From: JBBQYA01 sp031412335
GTDB taxonomy: Bacteria; Bacteroidota; Bacteroidia; Sphingobacteriales; Sphingobacteriaceae
Direction: 5' to 3'
DNA: 64,000 nucleotides
Assembly: GCA_031412335.1 (NCBI GenBank)
Contig: JANOCT010000019.1
Span: forward strand, 1 to 64,000
The notes beneath the pieces are model-generated. The model searched no databases and was not told the DNA's origin. It saw nothing but the letters and a program-made list of their open reading frames with translations. Positions 1 to 9,305 of this stretch are shown here, one piece after another; position 1 is the first letter of the stretch, and every line of letters starts with the position of its first letter. Both the position numbers and the translations under genes were made by a program.

Positions 1-114
1 CGAATTACTCAAGGAGATTATATAGTAAATCATTCATCAGGAGAATTCAAGATTAGAGCAGGAAACCAAATTGAATTAAAACAAGGTACACTAATAACAC
101 CAACTGACAAATAA
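1..114 (+). CDS. C-terminal end of a truncated surface-type protein
   Basis: An open frame runs from the left edge of the window to a TAA at 112-114 and gives 37 residues. The piece reads GDYIVNHSSGEFKIRAGNQI followed by ELKQGTLITPTDK. The pattern (R)AG-x-I-x-LK-x-GT-x-I-x-P resembles the short motif seen at the ends of many Bacteroidota secreted proteins, where it precedes or replaces a sorting domain. That resemblance is from memory and the piece is too short to assign a family. It is followed by two strong hairpin terminators, consistent with the end of a rightward transcript. Confidence 0.55.
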   Translation, partial: RITQGDYIVNHSSGEFKIRAGNQIELKQGTLITPTDK

Positions 115-240
115 TTAACTAGGTTATGAAAAAATTTATAATAAGTTGCCAAAAAATTTCAACTAATTTATTAAACCATGAAAGGTATTTTCTATCGTGA
201 AAGTAGGCAAAAGACAAAAAAGATTATTTTGTAATAAAAA

Positions 241-270
241 AAGCAACTCGAAAGGGTTGCTTTTTTTTTT
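241..270 (+). terminator. Rho-independent terminator
   Basis: AAGCAACTC (241-249), loop GAAA and GGGTTGCTT (254-262) form a 9 bp stem with one T-G wobble, followed by a run of ten or more T. It lies about 125 bp after the stop of the truncated rightward CDS. An A-run on its left could also let it act leftward. Confidence 0.8.
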
Positions 271-307
271 GATCTATTTCTACTTTCAAAGAAGAAAATA
301 GGTGTTA

Positions 308-346
308 AACAAAAAAGGCTTACCAATCTGGTAAGCCTTTTTTGTT
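308..346. terminator. Perfect 18 bp bidirectional terminator hairpin
   Basis: The arms 308-325 and 329-346 are perfect complements around the loop ATC. The core is GGCTTACCA/TGGTAAGCC flanked by A6 and T6, so transcripts from either side end in a U-run. It separates the rightward CDS end from the leftward tRNA-Ser, whose 3' end is only 14 bp away, so it probably terminates both. Confidence 0.8.
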
Positions 347-360
347 AATAAAATTTGTGC

Positions 361-444
361 GGAGAGCTAGGGATTCGAACCCCAGGACCTATAACAGTCA
401 ACAGTTTTCAAGACTGCCGCAATCGACCACTCTGCCAGCTCTCC
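361..444 (-). tRNA. tRNA-Ser (anticodon UGA)
   Basis: The reverse strand reads GGAGAGC at the 5' acceptor and GCTCTCC at the 3' end. There is a long variable arm typical of class II tRNAs, a T-arm with GTTCGAA, and an anticodon loop CTTGAAA giving UGA (serine, UCA codons). The length is 84 nt. CCA is not encoded. Confidence 0.95.
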
Positions 445-529
445 GGCGCAAAAGTACAAATTGAACTGACATTCGCAAACATTGATTTCATTTATTTCTT
501 AACGTGCAGATAATAAGAATTAAACGTTT

Positions 530-1510
530 TTATAATTCTGGAATTTCTTTCAATTTGTTGCGCTGTGGTGGCGGTGGAGGTGGTACGAAGGTTCTTTTCG
601 ATATATCTATGCTGGCATTTAATTCAAAACCAACCAAAATTATTAACGAATTTACATATAGCCATATCATGATTACAATTAAAGTACCTATGGAACCATA
701 CAATTTATTGTATTGCCCAAAATTATTGATGTAATAGGAAAAGCCAATAGAAGTTGCAATGGCCAAGAAGGTAGCCAATAATGAGCCAGCAGATAAAAAT
801 CTCCATCTTTTGACCGTTGCTGGTCCGTAATAATATAATAAAGAGATAGCAGTAAAGAATAAACCGAATATAACCAGCCAACGAATTAAAAGCAGCAACT
901 GAAATAGTGGAAGCCAACTAATGATTTCAACTGATTGTAAGTAAGCAATAACATACTCTCCAACTACTAAAACGGTAACTCCAGTGATTACTACTAAAGA
1001 AACCATAAAAGTAAGCATGGTGGCGATGATACGTTTCTTAAACCCTGTTCGGGTTTCCTGTACAAGCGAAGTTTTATTAAAAGCATTCATTAAAGAATAG
1101 ACGCCGTTGGTAGAGAAAAATAAGGCAAGCAAAAATCCTACAGAAAGCAACTCTCCATTTTTAATTTTAATAATATCCATCAAGGTTGTCTTTGCTGCCT
1201 CGAAAGCATTGGTAGGTAGTAAATCTGCCAACAATTGCAAAAGCTCTTCTTGAAAATTGGTGACAGGAATGTAGGGTATAAGCGTAAAAAGAAAAATGAT
1301 TGCTGGAAAAATGGCCAACAAAAAATTAAAAGCTAGTGAAGTTGCTTTTACATTTAGTGATTCTCTTCGAATTTCTTTAAAAAAGAAAACAACAATGTTG
1401 TAGATAGGAATCTCATAACCAGGAAGTTTCAATCGTTTTAGCCAAAGTTCGAGTAAAAGATAAGGTCGGCTTCGTGTTACTAATCTTTCTAACCATTTCA
1501 TCAACGGCAA
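530..1510 (-). CDS. YihY/BrkB-family inner membrane protein
   Basis: The 326-residue protein has six hydrophobic segments between about residues 55 and 305. It carries family hallmarks such as a YYYGP motif and a last membrane segment of the form YGSIGTLIVIMIWLYVN followed by GFELNA. These match the YihY (formerly ribonuclease BN-like, UPF0761) family of multi-pass inner membrane proteins, whose molecular function is not established. The C-terminus is a short soluble tail with six consecutive prolines. It is the last gene of a leftward run and starts 23 bp after the thioesterase gene. An alternative start at Met4 would remove three residues. Confidence 0.85.
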   Translation of the reverse strand: MPLMKWLERLVTRSRPYLLLELWLKRLKLPGYEIPIYNIVVFFFKEIRRESLNVKATSLAFNFLLAIFPAIIFLFTLIPYIPVTNFQEELLQLLADLLPTNAFEAAKTTLMDIIKIKNGELLSVGFLLALFFSTNGVYSLMNAFNKTSLVQETRTGFKKRIIATMLTFMVSLVVITGVTVLVVGEYVIAYLQSVEIISWLPLFQLLLLIRWLVIFGLFFTAISLLYYYGPATVKRWRFLSAGSLLATFLAIATSIGFSYYINNFGQYNKLYGSIGTLIVIMIWLYVNSLIILVGFELNASIDISKRTFVPPPPPPQRNKLKEIPEL

Positions 1511-1533
1511 ATTACATTAATTAAATAATAACC

Positions 1534-1944
1534 CTATGTAGCGAAATAAGGTTCTATTTTAAGAATAAAATCTTTGGGAGGCTTACAAATTCTTCTTGTA
1601 ATCATACTTACACAAACTAATGTTACCTCGGCTTTATTCAACAATTCGTTTGCTTCGTTATATATTTCGTAATCAAAATGGAATCTGCTGGTTGGTAGTT
1701 TTGCGACTGTGATTTTTACTTTCAATAGATCATCGTACAAAGCTGGTTTTATGTACTTTATGTGCATATCAATTACGGGTAACATAATTCCCTCTTCTTC
1801 AAAACCTTTGTATGTAAATCCAAGATTTCGAAGCATTTCTACTCGAGCAACTTCAAAGTACATCGGGTAGTTTCCGTAATATACGTAGCCCATTTGATCG
1901 GTTTCTGCATAGCGAACTCTAATATATGATTCAAAAACGTACAT
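1534..1944 (-). CDS. Acyl-CoA thioesterase, YbgC/FadM-like hotdog protein
   Basis: A 4HBT hotdog-fold thioesterase. The N-terminus shows the YbgC-type signature RVRYAETDQMGYVYYGNYPM, in which the Asp of AETDQMG is the catalytic position in this family, followed by YFEVARVEMLR. Known members hydrolyse short or medium acyl-CoA thioesters in the cytoplasm. The open frame extends upstream to 2004, but that would add 20 non-conserved residues overlapping mltG. Starting at the ATG at 1942-1944 places the family signature at residue 8 and leaves a 16 bp gap to mltG. It is probably co-transcribed with mltG and yihY. Confidence 0.88.
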   Translation of the reverse strand: MYVFESYIRVRYAETDQMGYVYYGNYPMYFEVARVEMLRNLGFTYKGFEEEGIMLPVIDMHIKYIKPALYDDLLKVKITVAKLPTSRFHFDYEIYNEANELLNKAEVTLVCVSMITRRICKPPKDFILKIEPYFAT

Positions 1945-1960
1945 ATTTTTGCTATTAAAT

Positions 1961-3022
1961 TTAAATACCTCGCTGATCCAAAGCTTTTTGAAACTTGCGG
2001 GCATTCACTAAATGTTGATTAAAGTTTTCAGCAAAATTATGATAACCAGAAAAATCTTCTTTTGCACAAAAATAAATGTAATTGTGTTTTTTTCGATTCA
2101 AAACGGCATCTATAGCTGTAGTTGATGGCATGGTGATTGGTCCAGGTGGCAAGCCTTTATAAAAATACGTGTTGTAAGGAGAGTCATAACTCATCATTTT
2201 GCCACGAACTCTTTTAATGCTGAAATCACCAACCGCAAAAATTACCGTAGGGTCTGCCTCTAATTTCATATTGCGAGACAAACGATTAAGATAGACTCCT
2301 GCAACAGTTGGCATTTCATCTTTTTTATTGGTTTCCTGGTTTACAATAGAAGCAAGAATGGTAACTTCTGCTCTCGTCATTTTTAATTCCTCTGCTTTTT
2401 TATCTCGTTCTTCATTCCAAAATTTTTCATATTCTTTATTCATTTTTTTGAAAAACGTTTCAGCATCAGTATTCCAATATAACTCATACGTATTTGGAAT
2501 AAACATCGTGTACGCTGTTTTTGGTGTTAAATTGTACGTTGCCAAATAGTCCTTATCATTCAAAATTGCATTTAATTCTGCCGCCTTAAATTCCAGTTTT
2601 TCATCTAATATTTCTGTAAACTCTTTTTGAAGCCGAATTCCATTAAAAGTGAGTTTAACTGGTTCCTGCATTCCTGATTTGAGTAAACCAACTAATTGCC
2701 GATTGTTCATCCCTTCTTTCAGCTTATACTTCCCAGGTTTCACCCGTTGATTATAATCCATCAATTCAGCTGTGAAAGCAAAACTTTCGGTATTTATCAA
2801 AAGTTCTTGTTGCTTAATAATGTTAAGCAAATCATCGAAAGTAGCACCTGTCGGAATGTATAAATACTCCTTTTGATCTTTATATTTCGCTACATTGGAT
2901 TGAAAAATTTTGCGGTAATAATTGTATCCAGTTAATAGACCTCCAATTAAAAGCAAAATTGCAAACACAATTAGTACTTTTTTAAACAAACTACTTTTTT
3001 TAACAGAAGATTTTTTCTTCAT
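1961..3022 (-). CDS. mltG: Endolytic murein transglycosylase MltG
   Basis: The 353-residue protein has one N-terminal membrane anchor (residues about 14-32), a LysM-like region, and the C-terminal YceG/MltG domain. The catalytic glutamate is expected at E230 in LASIVNQETNKKDEMP, followed by the conserved VAGVYLNRL, SPYNTY and GLPPGPI segments. MltG cleaves nascent peptidoglycan strands at the inner membrane and limits glycan length. It starts 28 bp after the seven-heme cytochrome gene and is followed by the thioesterase. In many Bacteroidota mltG neighbours a thioesterase, so this part of the run is probably conserved backbone. Confidence 0.95.
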   Translation of the reverse strand: MKKKSSVKKSSLFKKVLIVFAILLLIGGLLTGYNYYRKIFQSNVAKYKDQKEYLYIPTGATFDDLLNIIKQQELLINTESFAFTAELMDYNQRVKPGKYKLKEGMNNRQLVGLLKSGMQEPVKLTFNGIRLQKEFTEILDEKLEFKAAELNAILNDKDYLATYNLTPKTAYTMFIPNTYELYWNTDAETFFKKMNKEYEKFWNEERDKKAEELKMTRAEVTILASIVNQETNKKDEMPTVAGVYLNRLSRNMKLEADPTVIFAVGDFSIKRVRGKMMSYDSPYNTYFYKGLPPGPITMPSTTAIDAVLNRKKHNYIYFCAKEDFSGYHNFAENFNQHLVNARKFQKALDQRGI

Positions 3023-3050
3023 GAATAATGGATATTCTTTAAAAATTGAT

Positions 3051-5066
3051 TTACAAATTACCGGATTTTATTTTTGACATCAACTCTTTTGCTTTGCTAT
3101 TTCCAGGATTTTTTGCCAAAAGTTGATTTAGATAAAAAACTGAATTGCTATTTCTGCTAGTAGAATACTGTAAGTAGGCCATATTTAACAAAGCATTTTC
3201 GTAATCAGGATCTAATTGAATCGACTTTTTCAACAAAGATTCTGCTTCTGTTTTTCTTCCGGTATTCATGTAAATATATCCCAAGTTTCCCAAGGCAACC
3301 GTATGTTTATTATTTTCTCTAATGATAAATTCAAATATCTTTTGGGCCTCTTCAATTTTTTGTAATGATAATGCGGTTGTAGCTAATTTATTATTAAAAT
3401 CGAGGTTTTTTGGAGTTAAATGTACTGCTCTTGCATAAAATTGATAGGCTTTTTCATTATTGCCTACACTTGAAAAAGCTTCACCAACTCGATATGCATC
3501 CCAAGAAAGCATTACATTTTCGGGTTTAAATGTGTTCATTTTATCGGCAACAACTTTCAGATTTCCTCTTAAAAAATTAAGCCTGATAAAGTTTGTTAAC
3601 CATGAAGATGAGCTTTGCGATAGTTTCGACAAATATTTTTCACCAGAGTCCAAGTAAAATTTCTCTTTAGAAAACTTTTCGAAATAGGAAAGATAAGCCT
3701 CAGTCATGGTTTCATCATCAGGATTTGGATTATTAATGGCTGCTAAACCAACAAATTTCTTAATAGCCGTTTGTTGATTATCTTTTAATTTAATCTGAAT
3801 TCGGTGATCGTGAACCGTTACATGCGGAATATCTATTGTTCCGCTTTTGGGCATGTGGCACGACCAGCAATTATCATTACTTATTTTTCGGATGCTTAAT
3901 TTTTCGCTGCAATCAGAAATTTTTGTTTTTGCTTTTGGGCTATGGCAATTTTTACATGAATTGTTGTAACTATCATTTTTAGTTGCTTTTACACTTACAT
4001 GCGGGTTATGGCAGCTAATGCAGGTAAGCGAACTTATAGTTTCGGTTGTTACCAGACTATTGTCATATTTTTTTTGACTTACATCAATTTTTCTACGTTT
4101 ACTCTCTACAAAACATTTGCTTTGTTGCAAACGATCGGCATGAGAAGCCATAATGAATTCATTGTCATTACCTTCATATCTCGGCAAAAATATATTCATG
4201 TACTCCGAAAGTGGTTTTCCTGGTCGGTAATCGAAAAAAGTTTTTCCAGGTTTCAACACGGCATTTCCTTGCAAATGGCACCGCTGGCATAAATCTATTT
4301 GAAGATTGTAAGAAAGTTTTTTAGGATTTACGATTGTGTAATCTATATTTTTTGCTGTATCAACTAATTTTCCTTGAGCCTTTTCGATTGAATGAATTTG
4401 GCCAGGACCATGGCAACGCTCACAATCTATGCCTTGCAAAACTGTTGCAAATTTATTTTCAGAACCTTCCACAAAATCGGGGTAGGCATTGTGGCAGCTC
4501 ATACATTCTAATTCTATTTTTCTGCTGAACCGATTATTCCCGCCATCTTCAAATCCTGGAGGCAAATCCCATTTCCCTTTTTGGGTATAAAATGTTAATG
4601 GCATTTGTGTGAAATAGCCATTCTCTTCCATCAAATGCGAGTTGGTGTGTTGCCCAGATCCTATAATGTAATCTACTTTTTCTTCGCGACTGTAAACTGT
4701 ATCAGAATTTTTTAACCGATATTCTTTGATATAAAAAGTATTTCCAGCCCAAAAAGGTTGATAATAAAAATCTCTGAACTTATCGTAAACTACATCATGT
4801 CCGGTAAATTTTGCAGAGCTTTTCTCACGAGTTGCTGCGCCAAATGATTTACCCATTCCTGTTTCAATAAATGTTTCGTAAATATCATTGTGGCATGCTC
4901 GGCAAGTTTGCATGCCGGTATATTTTGCTGTATCTGAATGATTGAGATAGGTTTCAGAAACTGCGGTTTTTGTTTCCTTTGCTTGATTACAGAAAACAGA
5001 AGAAAAAATAATGCCCGCAAAAAATAATAGAATTACAGATATGCTTACACCTTTTTTATTAAGCAT
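3051..5066 (-). CDS. Seven-heme c-type cytochrome with C-terminal TPR repeats
   Basis: The 671-residue protein has an N-terminal hydrophobic export signal ending near Cys26, which may be a relaxed lipobox. It has seven CXXCH heme-binding motifs starting at C55, C188, C215, C260, C349, C371 and C400. From about residue 510 to the end the sequence turns into tetratricopeptide repeats (for example AYQFYARAVHLTPKN and AESLLKKSIQLDPDY). The cytochrome half resembles the octaheme/cytochrome c554-like proteins often fused to TPRs, so a periplasmic electron-transfer or redox role is likely, but the substrate cannot be told. Its gene sits 6 bp after a rhodanese gene and before mltG. Confidence 0.85.
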   Translation of the reverse strand: MLNKKGVSISVILLFFAGIIFSSVFCNQAKETKTAVSETYLNHSDTAKYTGMQTCRACHNDIYETFIETGMGKSFGAATREKSSAKFTGHDVVYDKFRDFYYQPFWAGNTFYIKEYRLKNSDTVYSREEKVDYIIGSGQHTNSHLMEENGYFTQMPLTFYTQKGKWDLPPGFEDGGNNRFSRKIELECMSCHNAYPDFVEGSENKFATVLQGIDCERCHGPGQIHSIEKAQGKLVDTAKNIDYTIVNPKKLSYNLQIDLCQRCHLQGNAVLKPGKTFFDYRPGKPLSEYMNIFLPRYEGNDNEFIMASHADRLQQSKCFVESKRRKIDVSQKKYDNSLVTTETISSLTCISCHNPHVSVKATKNDSYNNSCKNCHSPKAKTKISDCSEKLSIRKISNDNCWSCHMPKSGTIDIPHVTVHDHRIQIKLKDNQQTAIKKFVGLAAINNPNPDDETMTEAYLSYFEKFSKEKFYLDSGEKYLSKLSQSSSSWLTNFIRLNFLRGNLKVVADKMNTFKPENVMLSWDAYRVGEAFSSVGNNEKAYQFYARAVHLTPKNLDFNNKLATTALSLQKIEEAQKIFEFIIRENNKHTVALGNLGYIYMNTGRKTEAESLLKKSIQLDPDYENALLNMAYLQYSTSRNSNSVFYLNQLLAKNPGNSKAKELMSKIKSGNL

Positions 5067-5072
5067 CGCTTT

Positions 5073-5369
5073 TTATACAATTCTGTTGAAATTAACTAAA
5101 CCACCTGTTAAGTTTTTTACATTTTTAAATCCACCGGCTTGTAATATTGCTTGTGCAGTCACACTTCGAATTCCATGTTGACAAACCACAATAATTTCAG
5201 TTGATTTTAATTCTTCCAACTCGTCAGCATCTGCATTTAATTGTTGAACAGGAATATTTAGCCCACCGATATTAAATGTTGTAAATTCTAAGGGTGTGCG
5301 AACGTCTAGAATAAACAACTTTTCATTTGCTAATCTTTTTCGTAAATCCTGACTACTTATCTCATTCAT
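5073..5369 (-). CDS. Single-domain rhodanese-like sulfurtransferase
   Basis: The 98-residue protein is one rhodanese domain. It begins with ISSQDLRKRL and LFILDVRTPLEF, carries the active-site loop CQHGIRS (Cys at about residue 63) and ends with the usual GG-F-x-N-V-x-NLTGG segment. Such proteins carry persulfide sulfur on the loop cysteine and act in sulfur transfer or cyanide and thiosulfate metabolism. No signal peptide is seen, so it is cytoplasmic. Its start overlaps the stop of the upstream T9SS protein gene by 8 bp, which implies co-transcription and probably translational coupling. Confidence 0.92.
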   Translation of the reverse strand: MNEISSQDLRKRLANEKLFILDVRTPLEFTTFNIGGLNIPVQQLNADADELEELKSTEIIVVCQHGIRSVTAQAILQAGGFKNVKNLTGGLVNFNRIV

Positions 5370-7206
5370 TATCAGTAATTTTTACAAATCTTGAACGAAA
5401 TACTTCCCCATTTACATCGATTGCATGGATAAAATATACGCCTGAATTATATTCAGAAATATCGATGATGTTGGTTGAAAGGGCGGTATGCATTAGTTTT
5501 CCATTGGTATTAAAAATACTAACCGTTTTTAATACATTTTGGTTTGCTAACGTAATTGAAATTGTCTTAGATGAAGGATTTGGGTAAAGTTTTATTTTAT
5601 CATTTTTCGCCAAATTAGTAGGCAAACTCACTAAATCACTACTTTCACTAAATACAGGTCTGATCATTAAAGAACCTGGAAAAAGTGTATTGTCCCATGT
5701 TCCAGTGGTGTTTTTAAAAATATATTGCTGATTATCATTATTCAAGTCAAAACCAATATTAAGCTGGTCTATTGAGTTTTGAATCCAGCCGATATAAAAT
5801 TCTCCACTTAAAATTACTTCTTGCGGAAAATCATATCTCACAAATCCATCTAAAGACTCGCTATAATCAGGTGTTTGATTTGGAAACAAAGCAACTGGTG
5901 GTTGAATTAAATCTTTCCAAACGGCAATGCTAAAAGTACGAAGCGATACATCTTTGTCTAATTGAGTGAAATACATATCAACTGCTCGAAGCGTATCTTG
6001 ATTATTTAAGTTAAATTTATAAGCAAGCCTCGAACCAGTAGATTCAAGCCCATAATTTGCTTCAGCAGATCCATCATCATATGCGTAATAGTTTCCAAAA
6101 TTTTGTCTTCTTAAAACGGTATCATTTTGAGGATATAAATCTCCATTATTTTGTAAATCAACTTTTAGATTAATTATCCGACCCAATTCATTGTTGAATG
6201 GAGGCAGTGGAAAAGTTCCATAATTTTTGCTTTGATAGCTTAGTGGATTTAACAATAGACCTTCACCTGGAAAAAGAAATAATGTATCGCCAGTAGTTTC
6301 ATCAATCGGGTAATAACGAATATTAGTCAACGATTTAGGATCAGTAAAACTGTTTCTAATCACAAAAGAATTATCTGCTAAATCACTCGGAGTTACCTGA
6401 TTCCAAGGCATAGCATCGTATCTGTCCAAAATAGAAGTTAGATAAGTAGAGATAGCAATATCATTCAATTCATTTGGATTGAAACCTTGTCGATCTACTT
6501 TTACATAATCTAAATTCCAATGATCATTATTTCCAGTTCGGTTTGCTTTATTTTTAAACCTAAATTGAAAACCATCTTTAAGATACGCTGTGTCTTTTAT
6601 GGTAATAGAAACCAATAAAAAATCGGCGTTCACCAAATTCTTAAATGTATTAAAACTGCTTCCTTCTCTGAAATAAACCCGGCTCCATTTGTTGGTTTGC
6701 GGATTTTTAAAATCGACCAAAAAAGAATCTTTTCTGGCAGGAGCAAAGCCAATTCCTTGTGGTTGTATGTAAAAACTTAATACAATGGAATCTGAAGGTA
6801 AATATGAACCTAAACGCAATGGAACAGAAGTTAATGTGTCAGCTGTACCAAAAACAGTTGGCCCGCTTCCAAATTGATACGCTCTTCCTTTTCCATCTAA
6901 ACCATCGAAAGTGGCAACACCTAGCGAAAGTGGATTTATAGCAAAACTAGAATTAATAAATACCATTTTATCCGTCCAGCGGCTAGATGATGGCTGCACA
7001 AATGAATCAGAAAAATCATCGAAGAATGGTAAACTATCCTGTATAACTACTTTTTCGTTGCTTGGATATTGGTAATTGTTAAGAATTTTATCGTATGATA
7101 AAGGAGAAAGTTTTTCCTGTGAATATAATTTTGATTGAGCAAAAAATGCAAGGAAAAGAAAAAAAACGATTCTAAAAATATATGTTGAATTAAAATTTAT
7201 GGACAT
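5362..7206 (-). CDS. Secreted protein with T9SS type A sorting domain
   Basis: The 614-residue protein has a signal peptide (residues about 1-30, ending ...KLYSQ) and a C-terminal T9SS type A domain beginning near LYPNPSSKTISI and ending in a VYFIHAIDVNGEVF-type strand. The middle contains no enzyme motif that I recognise. It is rich in beta-strand patterns and resembles large uncharacterised surface proteins of gliding and environmental Bacteroidota. It should be exported by Sec, then across the outer membrane by T9SS, losing the C-terminal domain. It overlaps the rhodanese gene downstream and lies 101 bp below the PASTA gene. Confidence 0.82.
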   Translation of the reverse strand: MSINFNSTYIFRIVFFLFLAFFAQSKLYSQEKLSPLSYDKILNNYQYPSNEKVVIQDSLPFFDDFSDSFVQPSSSRWTDKMVFINSSFAINPLSLGVATFDGLDGKGRAYQFGSGPTVFGTADTLTSVPLRLGSYLPSDSIVLSFYIQPQGIGFAPARKDSFLVDFKNPQTNKWSRVYFREGSSFNTFKNLVNADFLLVSITIKDTAYLKDGFQFRFKNKANRTGNNDHWNLDYVKVDRQGFNPNELNDIAISTYLTSILDRYDAMPWNQVTPSDLADNSFVIRNSFTDPKSLTNIRYYPIDETTGDTLFLFPGEGLLLNPLSYQSKNYGTFPLPPFNNELGRIINLKVDLQNNGDLYPQNDTVLRRQNFGNYYAYDDGSAEANYGLESTGSRLAYKFNLNNQDTLRAVDMYFTQLDKDVSLRTFSIAVWKDLIQPPVALFPNQTPDYSESLDGFVRYDFPQEVILSGEFYIGWIQNSIDQLNIGFDLNNDNQQYIFKNTTGTWDNTLFPGSLMIRPVFSESSDLVSLPTNLAKNDKIKLYPNPSSKTISITLANQNVLKTVSIFNTNGKLMHTALSTNIIDISEYNSGVYFIHAIDVNGEVFRSRFVKITDNE

Positions 7207-7307
7207 AATTTAGTTTAATTGTAATTTATTGACCTTTAATAAACGAATGATCATAATTAAGCGTATACCTTCAAATTTTACTTTTCAATTAAGGATTTTT
7301 TGTTTTA

Positions 7308-8072
7308 TTAATTGCCAAGAATCAAATTGATGGCATTTCCCTGATCAATTGTTATTGCAGAATCAGCATTAAAAGCTGGCATTTGTTCTTGAATGGTTGC
7401 ATTTACACTATCAATAGTTCCGTTGCTGAGCGTTACTGTTCCCAAATTAAGTTTTGAACCTTGCAACACAAATATAGCTTCATCTAAGGTAAGGCCAATC
7501 AAATTTGGAATTGGTACTCTGCTGTCACCATAGCCATCTCCTAAAATTAAATCAATGGTAGCTCCTTTTTCTATGCTTTGACCTCGCTCTAGTTCTTCAC
7601 CATTCAACAAAGCACTGATAACTGCATCTTTTGCTAAATTAGGTTTGTATATTAATTTTCCAATTTTAAGACCATAACTTTCTAGAATTCCGCTTGCTTC
7701 TCGCAATGGCACATCGCTCAAATCCGGAAATTTAATCCTTGGTAAAACATTAGAAACAATCATGAGATAGATTCTTCTATTACTTTTAACTGCCGAATTT
7801 GGTTGTGGATCTTGTTCCAAAACAGTACCTGGAGGCTGATCTATAGCAAAACTCGAATCAATTTCGTACTTGAAACCAGCATTTTCTAAAACCTTTATCG
7901 CTTCAGAAATTTTCATTCCTTTTAATTGAGGTACCGGTACCGATTTACCGTTTTCTGTGTAGTAATTTAAACCGAAAAAAAGCAGCGTAAAAAAAACAAG
8001 GATAGATATTATAGCAATAATTAGGTTTTTTCGGAATTGTGGTGTTGCTAAGAAGGCAAAGAATTTTATCAT
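7308..8072 (-). CDS. PASTA-domain membrane protein
   Basis: The 254-residue protein has a single N-terminal membrane helix (residues about 17-36) and three PASTA domains (about 44-110, 112-178 and 184-254). Each starts with a P-x-L-x-G/V-x-x-x-x-A-x-x-x-L pattern, for example VPQLKGMKISEAIKVLENAG. PASTA domains bind peptidoglycan stem peptides or beta-lactam-like ligands. No kinase or transpeptidase domain is attached. In many Bacteroidota this gene sits next to ddl and rluD; here ddl lies immediately divergent, which fits a cell-wall role. A near-consensus promoter box (TTAATTTG on the reverse strand) lies about 30-40 bp upstream. Confidence 0.9.
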   Translation of the reverse strand: MIKFFAFLATPQFRKNLIIAIISILVFFTLLFFGLNYYTENGKSVPVPQLKGMKISEAIKVLENAGFKYEIDSSFAIDQPPGTVLEQDPQPNSAVKSNRRIYLMIVSNVLPRIKFPDLSDVPLREASGILESYGLKIGKLIYKPNLAKDAVISALLNGEELERGQSIEKGATIDLILGDGYGDSRVPIPNLIGLTLDEAIFVLQGSKLNLGTVTLSNGTIDSVNATIQEQMPAFNADSAITIDQGNAINLILGN

Positions 8073-8309
8073 CTATCGAAGTTTGAAGCGCTGAATATTG
8101 GCAAATTAAACACCATTTTCAGATCAATTTCAAAATTAGCACAAAATGTAAATTTTCAGCACGTTCATCCATCCTTTATTTTTTATCATTGTGAACGAGT
8201 ATAAAAAAATATGCATTATTTAGCTTAAAAAAATTCAGGAACTACTTAATTATCTTCTTGCTTACACTAATAAAAACAAATCCCTTAAAGGTAAACAATA
8301 ATAAAAAAC

Positions 8310-9305
8310 ATGAAAAAAATTGCTTTGGTAACCGGAGGCTACACTGGCGAGTCAGTAATATCATACAAAAGTGCGGCAGTGATTTTACAAAATCTAGATA
8401 AAGATCAGTTTGATGTATATACAATTGATATTTCTCCAGAAAAATGGTTTTACACCGATATTGCTGGCATGGAATATTTGGTGGATAAAAATGATTTTAC
8501 GCTAACGATTAAGAATGAAAAAATTCAATTTGATGTAGCTTTTATTGCCTTGCATGGCAGCCCTGGTGAAGATGGTAAATTGCAAAGCATTTTTGATTTG
8601 TGTGGGATTCCGTACACATCTTGTAATGCGCTTACTTCGGCCATTACCATGAACAAGCATATAACCAAAAAGGTAGTTGATGATATCGGTGAACTGAAAT
8701 TGTCTAAGTCTGTTCGATTGTTTAGAAATAAGAAACCAGAAATTAGTCAAATTATGAATCAGTTGAGTTTTCCGATGTTTGTGAAGCCAAACAGTGGGGG
8801 CAGCAGTATTGGAATGAGTAAAGTGAAAGTTGAACAAGAATTATTGCCTGCAATTCAAAAGGCATTTTTGGAAGATGAAGAAATACTTATAGAGGAATTT
8901 ATTTCGGGAAGAGAATTTACTGTAGGTATTTACCGAACCAATGGATTAATCAAAGTTTTGCCAATAACTGAAATAATAAGCAGTAAAGAATTTTTTGATT
9001 TTGAAGCCAAATACACACCTGGAGTAAGTAAAGAAATAACTCCAGCAGATTTAACACAAGAAATTACTTCAAAAGTTGTAAAAATTGCAACAGAAGTGTA
9101 CGAGGTTTTAAATTGTGCTGGAATGGTTCGGGTTGATTTTATTCTTAAACAACCATCGGATCAGTTTTATTTTATTGAAATTAATACCATTCCAGGGCAA
9201 TCAGAAAATAGTATTGTTCCACAGCAGGTAAGAGCTTCGGGCAAAACGATGAAAGATTTTTATGCTGAAATTATTAGGGAAGCGCTAAATTATAGCACTA
9301 AATAG
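8310..9305 (+). CDS. ddl: D-alanine--D-alanine ligase
   Basis: The 331-residue ATP-grasp enzyme joins two D-alanines for peptidoglycan precursors in the cytoplasm. Visible motifs are the N-terminal KIALVTGGYTGESVIS loop, FIALHGSPGEDGKLQ with the conserved HG, the ATP-grasp segment FPMFVKPNSGGSSIGMSKV, and the metal-binding end VRVDFIL...FYFIEINTIPG. The length is normal for Bacteroidota Ddl. It is divergent from the PASTA gene across 237 bp that show no further gene, and it converges with the thioesterase at 9298 with an 8 bp overlap. Together with murF-alr in this window it forms the D-Ala branch. Confidence 0.96.
   Translation: MKKIALVTGGYTGESVISYKSAAVILQNLDKDQFDVYTIDISPEKWFYTDIAGMEYLVDKNDFTLTIKNEKIQFDVAFIALHGSPGEDGKLQSIFDLCGIPYTSCNALTSAITMNKHITKKVVDDIGELKLSKSVRLFRNKKPEISQIMNQLSFPMFVKPNSGGSSIGMSKVKVEQELLPAIQKAFLEDEEILIEEFISGREFTVGIYRTNGLIKVLPITEIISSKEFFDFEAKYTPGVSKEITPADLTQEITSKVVKIATEVYEVLNCAGMVRVDFILKQPSDQFYFIEINTIPGQSENSIVPQQVRASGKTMKDFYAEIIREALNYSTK

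Noticed and set aside
504..734. A 76-codon rightward ORF with a Gly-rich stretch.
   Set aside because: It is antisense to the yihY C-terminus; the Gly run mirrors the proline run of the real protein.
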